Position numbers and translations under genes: made by a program. Shown here one piece after another: positions 62,001 to 64,000 of a DNA stretch of 64,000 nucleotides. A model generated the notes under the pieces. It saw only the letters and a program-made list of their open reading frames with translations. It ran no database searches and was not told the DNA's origin. Origin of the DNA: Otis tarda (lineage: Eukaryota; Chordata; Aves; Otidiformes; Otididae); NCBI GenBank assembly GCA_026413225.1, contig CM048560.1:13720001-13784000 (forward strand). The letters run 5' to 3'. Position 1 is the stretch's first letter, and each line of letters starts with the position of its first letter.

Positions 62001-64000
62001 ATTATACTGTTGGCTTGGTATTCACTTAGGGTGAAATTACATGACAAGTTTGAACTGATACAATGGCTGTGTGGTGCTGAGGAAGGGCATCTGCTTCTCT
62101 CTCTCCATCCTGGACATGTATTCCCACACCTTACTTGGCTGTCAGCTCACCAAATCCGCTTGCTAAGCTGGCAGGGAACTAACCAAGCAAAAAGGTGGTT
62201 TTTGCTGAGCTAGTGAGTCAAATCATTGCCCAGAGAAACTTGATGAGTGCCAAAATGTGGTAAAGGAAGAGGGCAGAGGGTGGAACTGTGGCTACTGGGA
62301 AATGTAAAGGAGGGAGGGGTGGGAAGAAAGGGAAGTGGTGGTAAGCTGTTAGATCAACTAAGCTGTTAAATGTAAATTTGCCTTTTCAGACTATTTAACA
62401 CAATGAGGGGATCTCCCCCATACCCCAGGGATTTTGAACACTGTTGGCAGATCAAAGGTTAATATTTTATCCATGAATAATGAAAAAAAAAATCTGGCAG
62501 CAAGTTGCATGAGGTAATATTTTGGGGAATATAAAAGCTCTTTTCTTGTATCTTCTTGGCTGTGAACAAGTTCTTACCCAGTGACATGAGGAAAGCAACA
62601 TCTTTTCCTATAGTATATGCTTCAAACACTCGTAAAAAGTTAATAATTAATTTATTTATACATGTTTTTTTTTTTTCTATTGAGATTCAAGAATGTTCTT
62701 CATGTAAGTAGCCTTTCTGCAATTGCATGAATGTTCATGTAGGTTCATATTAACACTTGATTCTCTTAGGGGACAGCTACTTGTATATGTATTGCTTGGA
62801 ATTTATACCGTAAATCTCAATAACTGTTGCATTGATTTATTGTTGAGTTGTTTAATGTTATAGCTGAGAAACTGAAGAGCTGAAGTTAGATACATCAAAC
62901 AACTTCAATAACGTCATTTTGGAGCTTCAGCTAGCAGAGGAAGGCACTTTTGGGGACCTCATGATGTATCTGAAGGAAATATCAGCTTAAACACAGCTGG
63001 GTGAACGTAGCTCTCTTTAGTCCTAAGAAATGTCCTACAGCAAGGTCATATTATTCTGAGCCAATTCTTTTTACCAGTATAAGTGTACGGAATTTATTTA
63101 GTGATTGACACAATTCCATTTTATATGTGTTGCTCATATCTAGAGAACTTCATGCCTTTTAATCATGTAGGCATATTTCTTATATCATTTCCTACCCTCT
63201 TATTAATTTCATAATTCTGTAAATAGCTCAATTAAAAATACTGACAGGCTGTGATTTCAGGTTCCTATTTTAAATATTGGTTGTAGCATAGTAGATTAAA
63301 TAAAATAAAAATGAATATGCATTTTTTTAAGAGTACCCTGCCACCACCATAAATTGAAGAATTTCTGCGATTAATAGTTGTCTTGAGGGTTACCTCTTCT
63401 TAACAGAGGCAGAAAATGGCTTTTGTAGTAACCATTTGGCTTCAGAGAACTCAGGAAGTGCCATATAGAGCAGAAAATGAACAATTTTACACACTATGAC
63501 CACAACTCTTAACTACGTTTAGCTTAGTTTATCTGTATTCAGATAGCGGCATTGAGACCTGCCCTGAAAAATAGGGGAAGGTATGTGCTGGGAATTTTCA
63601 GAGCTGTGTGAGTGCCCCACGCTTGCACTAGCTGGGCTGTCCAGAGCTGAGCTAACACTACCAGCTATGTGTTACCATATGCAAATTAGCAATTGGAACT
63701 CATGATGCAGGTACTGGAACGAGTTTATTCAGTGGCTCCTGCTAGGAGGTTAAAAACAACTTTTCTTCTAAGTCCTCATTCCTTTGACTGCAGCCTTTTA
63801 TCTTATTTGCTATATCGTTATCACAGCTTCAGCAACACCTGAGCAGCTGGCTGGTACTTTCTCCAAACTAAGAGTATCTGCTTTCCAAAAAACCTCGCGT
63901 GAGCCTCAGCCTCTTCCTCCTCCTCCTCCCACTTCTCCTAGACATTATCCTAATCTTCAGTCTTTCTCCTGTCCTATACTAATCCTATAAACCCTGAGCA
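56059..64000. other. PALMD 5' flank
   Basis: No coding exon is visible on either strand. There is no CpG island. A slightly more GC-rich block at about 60580-60930 contains a strong minus-strand donor and is a candidate noncoding first exon or promoter. The rest is AT-rich, with short homopolymer tracts and a CT-rich stretch near 63911-63940. Confidence 0.5.
60744..60930 (-). promoter_or_regulatory. PALMD: Candidate PALMD noncoding first exon or promoter
   Basis: A minus-strand GTGAGT donor follows position 60744 (GCAGG then GTGAGT). Upstream on that strand lie CACCC-type and GATA-type words in locally higher GC. It is proposed only because the first coding exon seems to be preceded by an acceptor and no CpG island marks a promoter at 56058. 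Confidence 0.2.

Noticed and set aside
1-64000. CRISPR arrays, tRNA or rRNA genes, retroviral or LINE copies
   Set aside because: No spaced repeats, no recognisable structural RNA, and no reverse transcriptase, gag-like or CR1-tail sequence was found by eye. Old, decayed copies could be missed.

Overview
This is a 64 kb piece of nuclear DNA from a vertebrate, most likely a bird. It carries spliced genes with GT-AG introns, moderate-to-low GC with a single CpG island, and simple-sequence tracts. I see no recognisable LINE, SINE or LTR copies and nothing bacterial or viral. The bird call rests on compact introns, few repeats and the diverged but full-length proteins; a non-avian reptile cannot be excluded.

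Layout. Positions 1-4430 are gene-free flank. A CpG-island promoter lies at about 4440-4893. FRRS1 (ferric-chelate reductase 1) follows on the + strand: a noncoding first exon ending at 4893, a 6.3 kb first intron with one strong extra exon candidate (5876-6027), and 15 coding exons from 11243 to 22184. These encode 593 residues with signal peptide, reeler, DOMON and cytochrome b561 segments. Its 3'UTR probably ends just after an AATAAA at 24240. PALMD (palmdelphin) lies tail-to-tail on the - strand, with eight coding exons from 56058 down to 29364 encoding 552 residues. The remainder, 56059-64000, is PALMD 5' flank, possibly with an unmapped noncoding exon. Both genes were assembled by matching splice phases exon by exon; every junction closes in frame.

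The two genes are neighbours in other vertebrates, so this is ordinary conserved synteny. They have no known joint function: FRRS1 is a membrane haem reductase and PALMD a coiled-coil paralemmin-family protein.

Most interesting points. (1) PALMD has two possible C-termini of identical length. Splicing from 33633 to 29407 gives the cytosolic palmdelphin tail. Reading through the same donor gives a basic, cysteine-rich tail ending in a CaaX box (CSLM), as in lipid-anchored paralemmins. (2) The last FRRS1 intron is a 105-nt GC-AG intron that is open in frame, so retention would insert 35 residues. (3) The 152-nt exon candidate in FRRS1 intron 1 is open to its donor and would join the annotated ATG in frame, burying the signal peptide. 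I found no wholly new gene system.
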